Assembly (NCBI GenBank): GCA_030278955.1
Contig: JAOANR010000015.1
Coordinates: 23,928,064 to 23,992,063 of the forward strand
From: Hygrophila difformis
Taxonomy: Eukaryota; Streptophyta; Magnoliopsida; Lamiales; Acanthaceae
Direction of reading: 5' to 3'
Length of the DNA: 64,000 nt
Positions within the stretch are counted from its first letter, which is position 1; every line of letters begins with the position of its first letter. A program made the position numbers and the translations under genes. The notes under the pieces were generated by a model. The model did no database searches. It saw only the letters and a program-made list of their open reading frames with translations, and had not been told where the DNA came from. Shown here piece by piece: positions 11,271-22,641 of this stretch.

Positions 11271-12179
11271 TATGCTATTATTATGGTGTTTGTAATATTA
11301 TGATTAAGGAAATATTATAATGATGGGCCTTCCGCTTTCGGCAGCATGAAATTAGCACACAATATAATATGAATAATAAGCGCCAGTCAACAATAATGAA
11401 TGCATGTTTCACAAAAAGAGCAAATTAAAGAGCCCAGCCCTTCAACAGATGATTGAGGATTTTGTTCTAATTAATTCCCAACTGGTCATTTCCCTCTTAA
11501 TTGTATGTTTCCTTTTCTGGTCTTGGTTGAAAATGAGCTTTTATATGCCAAAATCATCATGACTGAAAATTATGTTGTACTAAACATGGAACTAGTTGCA
11601 TTACCAGAATGAAATAGTATATAGTAGCTATAATGTCCTAGCCCATCATCACTTGGTGGTGAATTCCGATGGGGAGTTTGTAGCTGAAAAAAGTGCACCC
11701 AATAGTTGTTACTGATGTACATCCAAGCCATTATTGTATAGTTACCCAGGAAAAGGTTAGTTGCTAGAATAGTTTGATCGAATCATGGAACCTCTGTGGT
11801 GTACGTGCTTTGTAATGCTGCTTTAGGATGTTTTTTCCCAAGTTAATAAATGATCTCAATTGTACTATTGTCAATCTGGTATATCTCATTTCCTTCAATT
11901 TATCGATTTAGAGTACTGAAGAGTGTAGTCACAGTGATTTGCGAATTTTAATTTATGATATAGTATACGATATATATGTATATATATGTTATGGCTTCTT
12001 TTATTCATATCTTTATTAGTTGTGCCAGATTGTTATTTTAAGAACTTGCGGACATGTTTATATAGTTACTGTTAGAGTTCCTGCTTGTAGGGATATGGTA
12101 GCCGACACTGTTAGAATTTCTGTTTTTTGCAAATACTTTTTGGATACATTATTTGTCCTTAACTTTGGATATAGCTTTG

Positions 12180-13175
12180 TCGCATCGCACTGGTGTATTT
12201 TCCACCGCACTAAAGCTGAACTTGTTGTCAGTTCACAACATGGGACAAGCAGTTGTTGTCACAACTCAGAGACAGACGGCACAGCAAGTGCCTCTTTCTT
12301 CTCTACCTCGCGAATGACATACTGCGTAAAGGAAATGAATTTGGCAGCGAGTTCTGGAAGGTCCTTCCTTCTGCACTTAAAGCAGTAGTTGATAAAGGCG
12401 ATGATCGTGGAAAGAATGTTGTATCCCGATTGGTGACTTGTACAGTATTATGTTACCTCTTATTTTCCCCTGCTTAAATAGGGAAAAATCAAATATATTT
12501 ATTTAACTTATTTGTAGACTTTTGACTGCTTTATACTCCCTCCGTCCCACCTTACTTGTCTTGTTTGACTTTTTGGCACTGTTTATTATTTAACTTTGAC
12601 TTAATCTTATAGCAAGTATGTATTTGAAAAAAATAGTCGAGTTGGATCTTATTTGAATCGTAAAACCATGTAGTTTTAGAATATATAGTTTTCATTGTTT
12701 TTTGTTGTAAATATTTTGAGATGTTAACAGTTGAAAAAGTGCATTGGATTGTGTGCAGAAGTCAAACAAGACAAGTTAAATGGGACGGAGGGAGTAGTAT
12801 TCATGGTTATCACTTCTCATTCAATTGGGAAGTTGGTTCTGACTTGTTGAATATGTTGATGGGAATACAATGCTCTCATTTTAATAGGTCAATATATGGG
12901 AATTAAGAAAGAAGCCATGGTTGATAATATATTTCTGGACTATAATAAGCCATTGTATGATATGACAATAATTGTTTCCTTTTTACCTGGTTAGCTTGTT
13001 TATCATGCCGTTTCTTGAAATAGTACCATATTTTCTGAAATCCTAATTTAAGGTTGATAAAATATTTTCCTCTTTCAGAGAAGAGAACAAATGTTTATGG
13101 TGATTGGGAGCAATACTTATTGGGGCTAGAACACTCGGATACTACTCCTAAGAGGTCATATGTTGCACCCTTTTG
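12180..13175 (+). pseudogene. CID (RPR/CTD-interacting) domain gene remnant, frameshifted
   Basis: 12180-12230 encodes SHWCIFHRTKAELVV. After a frame change near 12235, 12253-12441 encodes the rest of the CID helices, with FLLYLANDIL, EFWKVLPSALKAVV and KGDDRGKNVVSRL. The exon ends at a donor GTGACTTG. A further exon-like piece at about 13081-13160 (KRTNVYGDWEQYLLGL) resembles the segment that follows the CID in plant proteins. CID proteins bind the phosphorylated RNA polymerase II CTD and act in 3'-end processing or termination. The frame break, the lack of an N-terminal start and the MITEs on both sides suggest a dead copy. Later exons, if any, are too short to trust. Confidence 0.6.
12533..12797. 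mobile_element. Stowaway-like MITE
   Basis: The ends TACTCCCTCCGTCCC and GGGACGGAGGGAGTA are perfect inverted repeats flanked by TA. It lies within what would be an intron of the CID gene remnant. Confidence 0.88.
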
Positions 13176-14400
13176 ATTAGTGGAGTCTTTTCGTTGTTCA
13201 TATATGGAATCATTGGGCTATTAAAGCGTTGTTGCATTCGATCACCATCTCAAGAAAGTTTTTGGCTTTGATTGTAGTTGAATATAACTTTATAGTACTT
13301 GCATATATATGAACAACGTTTTATCTTTGAGTACTGAATAGGAATTGTAGATTTCTTTACAGAACTATTATGTTTTATCTTGATTGTAGTTGTTTTATCT
13401 TGAGTAAAATGGAAAATTGCACTTCATTCATGTTGACTGTTGAATTGTTTCTTATTAGTCTAATAAGGAGCATAGTGTTGCACACTCATTAGTACTCCTA
13501 CTCATGCAGGGATGTTTTACAGGGCCTAGAGTAAACTGGTATGTCTTCAGCCATTGAAGTTCGAACTGAAGCTACTAGCTACGGATTGGTGATTTTTTCC
13601 CCTTTATTCCCATGTGCTCGAATAAATATCTAACCATATAAATTCTTTTTCATTACTTATAACAGGTATTCTTTGCCCAAATTATGCTTGCTGACATGAA
13701 TGAAGAGCTAAAGGACTAAGGTAATTTATCAACATATTTTAACTCAATAGATATTTCCTTGTCATGGATTTTCTTGAATCATAGTTACTTTTGAGTTAAA
13801 TGAGCTGGGGCCGGGTTATCTCATTACTAGGGTTGAGAATTTATTAGTTTATGTCCCTTATTTACTTAAGATACTTATCTACATTTACTGTGTTCATTTT
13901 GAGCACACTTGTTTCTGAGTTTTTTTTTAGATATATAGTTTGCTGGAGTAATGCCAATGTTAGTGTAGCAAACGTGTTTACTGATACCTTTTCTAGCCCT
14001 AATGTCATCTAGGATTACTATGTTGTCTTGGCTACTGATATTTGAATGCCATGTTTCCCGTCTTGTGCTTCTGGCCTTCACTATTATCTAGTATTAAGCA
14101 TGTTCACAACTTCCTTACCTCAGTGCATATGGTGTTTTCATATATTTTCTTATACATGTTTGGTGATGCATGCAGGTGTTGATGTCAGGAAGAACGTGGT
14201 GGTTTCGAGTTCTTCAGATAAAGGTCTTTGCGGTTGAATCAATTCTACAGTTGTCAAAATAAGTAGGGCCTGCATTCATAAGTTAAATGTTTGTAAATAC
14301 TAGTTCAGTATTGTCATCTCATTGCCATCTCAGGAAGGTTTTCGCTTTTGAACTATGTTTTATATTGAATGAATATGAGTTATTATTAGTCACTGTAATA

Positions 14401-14662
14401 TACTTCCTCTGTCGCAGTATAATTGTTACATTGCCCTTCAGCACGTATGTCGAGACACATTTTTAACGGTTAATAATTTAAATTTTGTTCAATGGAAAAT
14501 TATATAATGTTGATATTCTAAAACTACAAGATTATACGAATCTAATAAGATCTCACTTGACTATATTTTTCCGTGCATTACTATGATAAAAATTCGAGTC
14601 AACGTTAAACAATGAATAGTAAGTCAAACGTAACAATTCTATTGAGACGGAGGTTGTAGTAC
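14401..14662. mobile_element. Stowaway-like MITE
   Basis: The ends are TACTTCCTCTGTCGCAGTAT and ATTGAGACGGAGGTTGTAGTA. The interior has the TAACAATTCT/AATTGTTACA variant text that is also seen at 32965. Confidence 0.65.
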
Positions 14663-14944
14663 ATATTATTATATATTAGTGGAGTCCTTTAGTTGTTGAT
14701 ATAGGGAATCATTGGGCTATTGAAGCGCTGCTGCATTCAATCTCAATCTCAAGAAGGTTTTCGGGTTTGATTGTAGTTGAATATATTTTGTAATGAGTGA
14801 ATTGAAATTGCAGATTTCAGCGAACTATGTTTTATCTTGATTGTAGTTGTTTTTATCTTGAGTGATATGGGACATTGCATTTGATTTGAATTCAGCAAAT
14901 TGAATATTTGGTATCAGGAAAATAGATTTTTTTTTAATAAAAAA

Positions 14945-15258
14945 ATGTTGGGAGGCGAGGACATGGGCGACAAATCCCTGTCGTCGCCTAGTGCTTAAAA
15001 AATATACACTGTGTTTTCCTCGCCCCCTTCCTCGCTTGTTTCCTCGCCCCCTTCCTCGCCCCCTTCCTTGCTCAATTCCTCACCGTTTTCCTCGCCCAAT
15101 TCCTCGCTAAAGTCCTCGCCTCCAGGCGAGAACATTGTCGACTAACATGGGAACCCGACGATGCTTTAGGCGAGGACACGTTTTCCTCGCCTATGTCCTC
15201 GCCTCACGCTGTAGGCCAGGAAAACGTGTCCTCGCCTCCCGGCGAAATTTTTGTAGTT
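14945..15258. mobile_element. CACTA-type remnant with CCTCGCC/GGCGAGG subterminal repeats
   Basis: It carries many CCTCGCC and GGCGAGGA words and ends AATTTTTGTAGTTAT, a degenerate version of the TTCTTGTAGTG terminus. It is the same family as the single end at 4433. No left terminus is visible. Confidence 0.5.
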
Positions 15259-15457
15259 ATATTAAGCCGAATATTTAAAAATTTTAGCTTGAAAATTAAT
15301 TTAAATGGTGTTCCGCGTCTCCTTTAAATAAACATGAATCCGCCCAGAACCATTGATTACTCTAGAGGTACAGCAAATGCTATGTATGTTTGGTTTTTCT
15401 ATTTATAGTTACTTAAAATAAGAATTTAGAATTTCTTATTTTGGATGGATTGTGAAT

Positions 15458-15644
15458 GAAATTGGTTTTGGGATTGGGACTTAGCCCAAGTGGTTAAACC
15501 CCTGACTCTCAACCTTTAGGTTGAGGGTTCGATTCCCACCCGGTCCCTATCCCTCCCCTTTTCCCCTTTGTAATTGTGTGGCATGGGCCCCCACCACTTC
15601 TCTAGCCTGTATAGGCTGTTCCGCAAAAAAAAAGAAATTGGTTT
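15458..15644 (+). mobile_element. Full-length tRNA-headed SINE with 11-bp target duplications
   Basis: GAAATTGGTTT occurs at 15458-15468 and 15634-15644. The 165-bp element between begins with a tRNA-like head: A box TTAGCCCAAGTGG, B box GGGTTCGATTCCC, and GGGAC...GTCCC that could pair as an acceptor stem. A body follows (CCCTATCCCTCCCC, TGTAATTGTGTGGCATG, CTGTATAGGCTGTTCCGC), then an A9 tail. This is the reference copy for at least six more degraded copies in the window. Confidence 0.9.
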
Positions 15645-15750
15645 ACACATATTATGCTTAGTATAAATTTTTAAAATTTATTTCTCCTATCGGTTTGCGC
15701 CAACAATAATAAAAATCACATTTTATTAGAAAATATTTTTCAAAAGTATA

Positions 15751-15921
15751 CTGGGAATGGAGATTTCGTCTAGTGATCATGTTCCCCACTTCCAACTTTG
15801 TGGTTGTAGCTTAGATTCTCACCCCTCCTATCCATTCTCTTTATCCCCTTTATAATTTATGTGGTTTAGACTCCCACACACATTAGCCACACATTAAGTG
15901 TCAATGTTTAAAAAAAAAAAA
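15751..15921 (+). mobile_element. SINE, degraded copy
   Basis: It has a degenerate head, then the body words TCCTATCCATTCTC and TATAATTTATGTGG, and an A12 tail at about 15909-15920. Confidence 0.55.
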
Positions 15922-16279
15922 TACTAAAACAATATTATTTATTATTTTTAAATTAATTAATTTTTTATATATATTAGCAAAAAGGTTCGATATCCATCAT
16001 AAAAGCGGACAAAAAAATTATAGTGAATGTTGATTAGAAATCGATTTCTCTTTAAAAAAAATAATAATAATATCATTGCTTACGAAAGTTTTCTTAATTC
16101 ACCTTTTTTCTCGCTTGAAGACATCTTTTAGGAGGGAAGAATACAAGTGACAAGTCTTATGTCACGGATGACTCGATTATTTGACTTCTTATCAATTATT
16201 AGAAGACAATAATGATTTATTATTACCTCGCCCCACTCTATTCCACTCATCCTTTGTTTCTTCATCCATAAATTTTAGA

Positions 16280-16285
16280 CACGTG
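16280..16285. promoter_or_regulatory. G-box upstream of dioxygenase copy 2
   Basis: CACGTG within TTTAGACACGTGAAA, 143 bp before the start codon. Copy 3 has TTTCAGACACGTGAAA at the equivalent place, so the flanking bases are conserved as well as the hexamer. Confidence 0.5.
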
Positions 16286-16427
16286 AAAAATCAGGGTCAG
16301 TTCTTTGATGAGTTGGAAATGGCCTACAAATTAAACAACCATAAGAATAAAAAATGTCTTCACTTCCCCTTCCCATGTCCAAATACAGACCACAAGATAG
16401 TCATAAACTTTACCAGTCAAACATACG

Positions 16428-17691
16428 ATGGAAGATCAGATCCCAGACAGGATGGAACTCCTCCTAGAATTCGATGAAACACAGGCTGGAGTCAAGGGTG
16501 TGTCCGATTCAGGCATCCTGAAACTTCCTAGGATCTTTGTCAGGCCACAGGAAGAACTATCCGAAGACCACCGGAGTCACAAAAAGTCTGAGATTCAAAT
16601 TCCTGTGGTCGACCTAGATGGTCTCCAGGATGCCGATAGGCGAAGTCATATAGTTGAGGAAGTAAGAATTGCATCAGAAACATGGGGATTTTTCCAGGTG
16701 ATGAATCATGGCGTTCCTCAAAGCATCCTCGATGGGATGATTGATGGTGTCCGTGGATTCCACGAGCAGGAGGCAGAGATAAAGAAAGAGTACTATTCTA
16801 GGGATCCAACTAAGGGCATTAGATTTGCCAGTAGTTATGATCTGTTCACTTCAAAAACTGCAAGCTGGAGGGATACATTGACTCTTTCGTTCTCGGGTAG
16901 GGATGATGACATCCTTCGCGATAAATTGCCCCCTCCCTGCAGGTTCGAAGATTATGTTTCATCAATACATGCATAATTCCACCTTACATATTCTAACACT
17001 GCTATGAATTCATGTTTTTGTCCCAATAAAACAGGGATTCTGCCCTGGAATACTCGAAACACATGGGATTCCTCGGAGACACTCTCATGGGGTTACTGTC
17101 CGAAGCTCTTGGGCTTAAAACAAGTCACCTGAAAAACATGGAATGTGTGGCAGGGCACCGTCTCCATTGCCACTACTATCCAGCGTGCCCTGAGCCAGAG
17201 CTAGCAATCGGGACGACAAAGCATTCGGATGCAGGATTCCTCACAATCCTCTTGCAAAATCAGATCAGTGGCCTCCAGGCTCTGTACCAGGGCCAGTGGG
17301 TCGACATTCAGCCCACGCCTGGAGCCCTCGTGATAAATATTGGGGATCTTCTTCAAGTACCTGTTTGGCTGATTCTTTCTACACAGTTTTTACTTGTGTA
17401 AACAACATTTTCTGACTGTCTTTTATATAAAATTTTGTCCAGCTCGTATCAAATGGGAAATTTAAAAGCATCGTGCATAGGGCGGAAGCGAATCGAGCCG
17501 GGCCAAGAATCTCAGTGGCCTGTTTCTTCTCCGGACCGATGAATCCTGACAAGAAATATAGCCCGGTGAAGGAGTTGATATCTAAAGAGAATCCAACAGT
17601 GTACAAAGAAGTGGTGTTTGGTGAATATATGAATAAATTCATCACCTTGCCGATGGACAGTACTCGTGTTCTTGATTTTTACAAGCTGTGA
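16428..17691 (+). CDS. 2-oxoglutarate/Fe(II)-dependent dioxygenase, ACC-oxidase-homolog type (copy 2)
   Basis: Exons 16428-16942, 17035-17356 and 17443-17691, all GT-AG, give 361 residues, normal for the family. It starts [16 protein letters not shown], which fixes the ATG by match to the paralogs. An N-terminal DIOX_N-like region covers about residues 55-170. The catalytic jelly roll follows, with H235-x-D237 and H291 as Fe(II) ligands and R301-I-S303 for 2-oxoglutarate. Exon 2 is one codon shorter than in the other two copies (NQISGLQ against NQITSGLQ). It should couple 2-oxoglutarate decarboxylation to oxidation of a small molecule in the cytosol. The frame is intact with clean splice sites, so it looks functional. 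Substrate unknown. Confidence 0.95.
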
Positions 17692-18098
17692 AGATTTTAT
17701 GTGTGGTAATAATTTGTATCACAGTCTTCAGAATGTGTGAATTAATATAGTATTTATTATTTAGTGCATTTATGTGTTCTGTGCATATCCTTAAAAGCAA
17801 ATGTATAACTAGCGTTCCTGCAACAGAAAATTCTAAGGTGCAACCACATATTGCCTTATCATCAACTCAATATTTTGATTCAAATGCTTCTGCCATTCCA
17901 TTAGTTCTTAGCTAAGTGTAAATATATTGAGCATGCATGGTTTAATCGAAATTTCAGCAGCGATATTTACATTCACCTAGTATTATATCAACATTCAATA
18001 GCGCATAGCCTAAGCCAAATTATTCGACTCATAAATTAAACATCTCAACTTATGCTGGATTTAGTAAAGAAATCAAGTTTCAAATTATTCATCAGATT
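17692..18098. other. 3' flank of dioxygenase copy 2, no gene
   Basis: AT-rich sequence with no coding signal. Part of it (17692 to about 17790) is probably the 3' UTR; no certain poly(A) signal was picked. Confidence 0.3.
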
Positions 18099-18252
18099 GG
18101 TATTAGGATATTGGGATATGGCCACCCTTCACCTCCCAACCCAATGAGTGAGGTTCGATCCTCACTAGCTCCCTATCCCCCCTCCCCTTTTCCCCTAGTA
18201 AAGGATGGATGTTTCCTATTCCTGGTTTATCAAAAAAGGAGAAAAAAAAACG
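18099..18252 (+). mobile_element. SINE, degraded copy
   Basis: It contains B-box-like GAGGTTCGATCCTC, the body CTCCCTATCCCCCCTCCCC and an A-rich tail. The head is divergent. It matches the reference SINE at 15469. From 18253 to 19266 I see no gene or clear repeat. Confidence 0.6.
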
Positions 18253-19266
18253 GATTGGCACATAACCTGCATATATGGATGCTCATAAAGACTATACATC
18301 ACCAAACACCAAAAATATTATTAGCATATAAACCTGCTTAAGCCTCATATAACTTGCAAAACATCACAGACTATCAACAAGTATTAATTATGCGACAGAA
18401 AAAATGAAAAAAAAATTCTTTGAGTCAATCAACAAGTACAAAACCTGCTGGATTTATCATTTGGCCTTGTAAGAGCCTTCATTTTTTACTTCTGTCCTCA
18501 GTTTGCTGGTTCTGGTTTTGATACTGATCTCCCTCGTATCCCTTCCTCTCTTTTCTCTTTATTCTCTTACCACCGGATTCATGAAATTTGTACTGCAGCG
18601 CAGAGATTATTAGGTGTTGATGCAGTTGCCAAAAAAACAAGCATGATATCACAAGAGGAGAGCCATACCCCATATTGACAAGTACTACTACATCATAAGA
18701 AACTCCAAGCAGTTTTGACCTTTTTATTCAAACATTTGAGTCCCCAAACTAAGCCAGTGTAATTCCTAAAAGCCGTTGAATTTGCATCATGTTTTGGAAT
18801 AATGTGTCAATTGGTTCTTAAATGAACAAGAGACCGTTAATAATCAACCACGTGGTTCTCCCATATGGAGAAATTGAGTAGACAGAGAAACTCCTGTGTA
18901 CCTTCTTGCGAGAGTTGAAGGGCAACCATAAATTACTTTTCCTGTCCTTCACCTACTTATCAACCAGTACAATACACGCCTGGTAATTTCCCTCCATGAC
19001 TATTGTTGCTCAGCATAATACACAGCTAGAAAACTCCACAAAAGTAGAAAAGTTGATGGAAATGATCTCAAATAGCAAGAGCATTAAGCAAGGTTCCATG
19101 TCTATAAGAAATGGATGGAAAGGTTAAAAATGGTACCTAGGCACAAACCCATCCCACCTCAAACATAGGTGATGGTAGCAATAAAAATTGATTCAGTTTC
19201 CAATCCTGACAACAATTTTATGATCCGAGGTTTAATTTGAATCTCCTTGTCCCAATTTATCGCTAG

Positions 19267-21600
19267 TTATACCATACTCCACCCAACTGTTTTTCTCACT
19301 CCCCGCTCCTTCATCATCTTTCTCACTTGTCCCACATCTTCCCACATCTCCATAGAGCTGTAGAAGTCTGACAACAGGATATAATACCCATCATTTTTAG
19401 GGTCGGCTTCAATTGCACGCTTTGCGATCTTGATACCCATCTCAGCATTGTTATGTGTTTTGCAAGCAGTTAACAGAGACCCCCATATGCCTCCATCAGC
19501 AGAAAAAGGCATTGACAAAATGAGAGACTCTGCCTCATCCAAACAACCTAACTTCCCATAAACATCTACCAGACAAGCATAGTGCTTCAGTGTTGGCATT
19601 AGAGAATATTCCTTCATTTTGTTGAAAAGGAGCTCAGCCTCATCAACTAGTCCAGCATGAGCACAAGCGGAGAGGACTGCAAGAAATGCAAGACCAGTTG
19701 GACTCACGCCAGTTTCTTCCATTTGGTTGAATATGCTAACAGCAGATTTCCCATGTCCATGCATCCCATAACAAGAAATCATCACGGTCCAAGATACAAC
19801 ATCCTTTTCCTCCATCGAGTCAAAGATTTCTTTCGCCATATTGATTTCACCACATTTAGCATACATATCAACCAATGAAGTGCCAAGAGAAACTTCATGT
19901 CCTAATCCCGCTTCCCTAATGTAATTATGAATGTTTCTTCCTTCCTCCAAAGATGCACTCTGGGCACAGGCAGAAAGCGAAATTGCCAAAGTAGCTCCGT
20001 CAGGCTTCAGACCATTTGAAACCATTTCATCAAAAAGATTTAAAGCCTCTAAAAACCTTCCATTAACAGCATACGACGACATCAGAGCATTCCACGTTGT
20101 AGCGGTGTCTTGTGTTGTCTCATGAAATAAATTCAGTGCTGCTGGCAAGTTGCCACACTTACCATACATGCTTATAAGGCAATTTACTACTGAAATATTT
20201 CCATCAACGAAAGTTTTTATAGTATGGCAATGCACAGATTGACCAAATTTAATCGCTTCCAAACGTGAGCAGGAGGATACAACAGATATTAGGCAGTTTG
20301 AATCCAATTCAATACCTTGGTGCTTCATTTCTTTGAACAAATGTATGCACTTCTTCTCCAATCCTGATTTATCATATCCAAGGATCATTAAGTTCCAAGT
20401 GTCTTTCTCCTTAATACAACCTCCAAAGAATAACTTTTCCGCGACAGCCACAAGCCCAAACTTGAAATACATTGATAACAATGAATTACAAACAATTTGA
20501 TCAAACTCATAATTTCTCTTTAAGATAAAACCATGAAAGGCTTTTCCTTCAAACCCCTTCATGGAATTAGAAAAACAAGAAAATAAACAGCTAATTACCA
20601 TCCCATCAGGATAAACCCCACTAGCTAGCATCCTTTGAAACATTTGAAAGCATTCATGAACACATCCTGCTTTCGCATACGCGTTAATAATTGACGTCCA
20701 TGAAATCAGATCCTTGCTCATAACGTCGCAAAATGAAGCTCTGGCATCCTCAATACTCTGACATTTTGAATACATAGATAAAACTGCGGATTGAATGAAA
20801 TCTGCGGACATAAAACCAGATTTAACTACCAATCCATGCAAACTCCTACCCGCTGTCAATGCACCTGAATCCCCACATGCTTGCAATCCCCCTCCAAGTG
20901 TCCGATCATTCGGCCTCTCAGCATCCTCACCAGTCTTATGCATCTGACAAAGGTACTCCAACGCTTTGTAACTTTCACCACTCTGCACATGCCCAATTAC
21001 AAGCACAGTCCAAGAAACAACATCTTTCACAGGAATTTCTTCGAACACATGACAGGCATCAACCAAAGCTCCACATTTTGCGTACATATATGTAAGCGAA
21101 GACCCAACTGCAGAATTCTTATCAAATAAATTCACCTTCAAAACCAAGCTATGAAGATTCATGCCATCAAAAAGAAAACCAAGTTCGGCACAGGCCGAAA
21201 CAACCATTGGAACTGTAAATTGGTCAGGCAAATTGCCCAAAAATCGCATATTTGAGAAGAATCCGAGAGCTTGATCGTAGCCACCACTGCCAAAATGAGC
21301 TTTGATGATGGAATTCCAAAGAAAAGTATCTTTGCAAGTGAGTGAATCGAAAACCTTGGTTGAAAAATGGGGTTGGTTGAGTGAGGCATAAAATGCTATC
21401 ACCTTAGACGCAATAAACTTATTCTGCCCATGTCCACTGGCAATGATGTAGGCATGGTAAGGGAGAAGGGTTTTTGAGTACAAAGAGGTGGTAGAAAGGA
21501 AAGAATGTATGCGATTGTAGAGATAAGACGCCTGTGAATCGATAGTTGATGAATAAGAGGAAATGCGGTTGCAGAGTTTGGACAATTTGAATGAAACCAT
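19267..21600 (-). CDS. Pentatricopeptide repeat (PPR) protein, PLS class with E motif, probably organellar
   Basis: A single intronless frame of 777 codons starts at the ATG at 21600 (MVSFKLSKLCNRISSYSS). The frame extends 19 codons upstream, but only to a TTG, so the ATG is preferred. The Ser/Thr/Lys-rich, acid-poor N-terminus suggests a mitochondrial or plastid transit peptide. PLS-type repeats follow to about residue 640, with recurring phrases such as DVVSWTVLVIGHVQSG, NALMSSYAVNGRFLEAL and DVVSWTVMISCYGMHGHG. The C-terminus has an E motif (LVDVYGKLGCLDEAE, GIWGSLLTACKTH, YYILLSDFYSS) and stops at VRKTVGWSMV. There is no DYW domain. Such proteins bind organellar RNA and often help select C-to-U editing sites, recruiting a DYW protein in trans. 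It resembles the Arabidopsis At4g39952 type from memory only. A large transposon begins 257 bp upstream of the ATG. Confidence 0.93.
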   Translation of the reverse strand: MVSFKLSKLCNRISSYSSTIDSQASYLYNRIHSFLSTTSLYSKTLLPYHAYIIASGHGQNKFIASKVIAFYASLNQPHFSTKVFDSLTCKDTFLWNSIIKAHFGSGGYDQALGFFSNMRFLGNLPDQFTVPMVVSACAELGFLFDGMNLHSLVLKVNLFDKNSAVGSSLTYMYAKCGALVDACHVFEEIPVKDVVSWTVLVIGHVQSGESYKALEYLCQMHKTGEDAERPNDRTLGGGLQACGDSGALTAGRSLHGLVVKSGFMSADFIQSAVLSMYSKCQSIEDARASFCDVMSKDLISWTSIINAYAKAGCVHECFQMFQRMLASGVYPDGMVISCLFSCFSNSMKGFEGKAFHGFILKRNYEFDQIVCNSLLSMYFKFGLVAVAEKLFFGGCIKEKDTWNLMILGYDKSGLEKKCIHLFKEMKHQGIELDSNCLISVVSSCSRLEAIKFGQSVHCHTIKTFVDGNISVVNCLISMYGKCGNLPAALNLFHETTQDTATTWNALMSSYAVNGRFLEALNLFDEMVSNGLKPDGATLAISLSACAQSASLEEGRNIHNYIREAGLGHEVSLGTSLVDMYAKCGEINMAKEIFDSMEEKDVVSWTVMISCYGMHGHGKSAVSIFNQMEETGVSPTGLAFLAVLSACAHAGLVDEAELLFNKMKEYSLMPTLKHYACLVDVYGKLGCLDEAESLILSMPFSADGGIWGSLLTACKTHNNAEMGIKIAKRAIEADPKNDGYYILLSDFYSSMEMWEDVGQVRKMMKERGVRKTVGWSMV

Positions 21601-22641
21601 GAAATTATTACCACAGATGAATAGAAGAAAGGTGTGATTTCGTAGCAGAAGGATCAAGGTTTATCCGTGAGAGGGGAAATGACCGCGCAATCGTTCCGCC
21701 GGGTTGTGGCGGTAGATTTGCAGCCCGTGAACGGCCGGTTGGCGCACTTGTTAAGTAGCCGAGTCTGACTGCATCTGCGAGGTCAAGTACAAGAATTTGG
21801 GGTTGTGTGTAGACTTGGAACACCTTTTTCCATCATGTGCTTCGATATACTTACAATTAGAGTAACGGGCAGGCCCGTGCGGACCCTATTTTTAGGGGCT
21901 TGAACGGGTGGGCTCATACGGGGCGGGCTCTAAATACCTATGTCCGACCTGTTCTATATGCGCGCCGCGGGTTATTCGGGCCGACCCGCAGGCCTTTTAA
22001 TAATTTCAAAAAAATTAAATTTTTAGTGTAAAAAGATAAAAATAGAATATATTTTTTTTGTCGTATAAATTAAAAATGAGAAATAAAGATTTATAATTAA
22101 TATTTAAAGAGCAAATTATTGTTAAAGGCTCAAGCCTTAAAATACTACATGTATAAGACAAGTGTAATAAATACATTATGTATACCAACCTATATACTAA
22201 ATACATACGTGTTCAGTCACCTTGAATTTAAACTAAATGAATATTCAAAATCTGTTCTGGAAATACCAAAATACCCCCCTTTTGTACCTGATTCTGACGG
22301 CTGATGGTGACGGGTAGAGAGAGGCAAAACATCATTTATGCTTCCTAGGCACAATCGAACACACATTTTTTGAAATTCTTCTCTTCACCTCGGACTGAAT
22401 GAACGGAGCCACCACCATTGGCGAGCTCGACGAAGCTTCCTGCGGAAGCTACAACCGGCGGGAAGGTTGGGGAAGCTTTGGGCGATTTCCGTTCGTAGAG
22501 GCGACGGAAGAGAACTTCGTTTTCGGTTCCAGATTTGTAGGGTCTTTATTTTAAGATTTTAGGGTTCTCCACCTCCATTTTTAGGGTTTTCGAACACCCT
22601 TCACATTTTTAGGGTTTTAGGTAGGAGAAACTGCGAGGAAG

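Noticed and set aside
15476..15548. Functional tRNA gene
   Set aside because: The anticodon arm does not fold properly and the unit continues into a SINE body with A tail and target duplications.
16181..16477. Open frame overlapping the promoter and start of dioxygenase copy 2
   Set aside because: Out of frame with the gene and starts in the promoter; shadow only.
21601..21657. 19-codon N-terminal extension of the PPR protein
   Set aside because: It would start at TTG; the ATG at 21600 is the first proper start and begins a plausible transit peptide.
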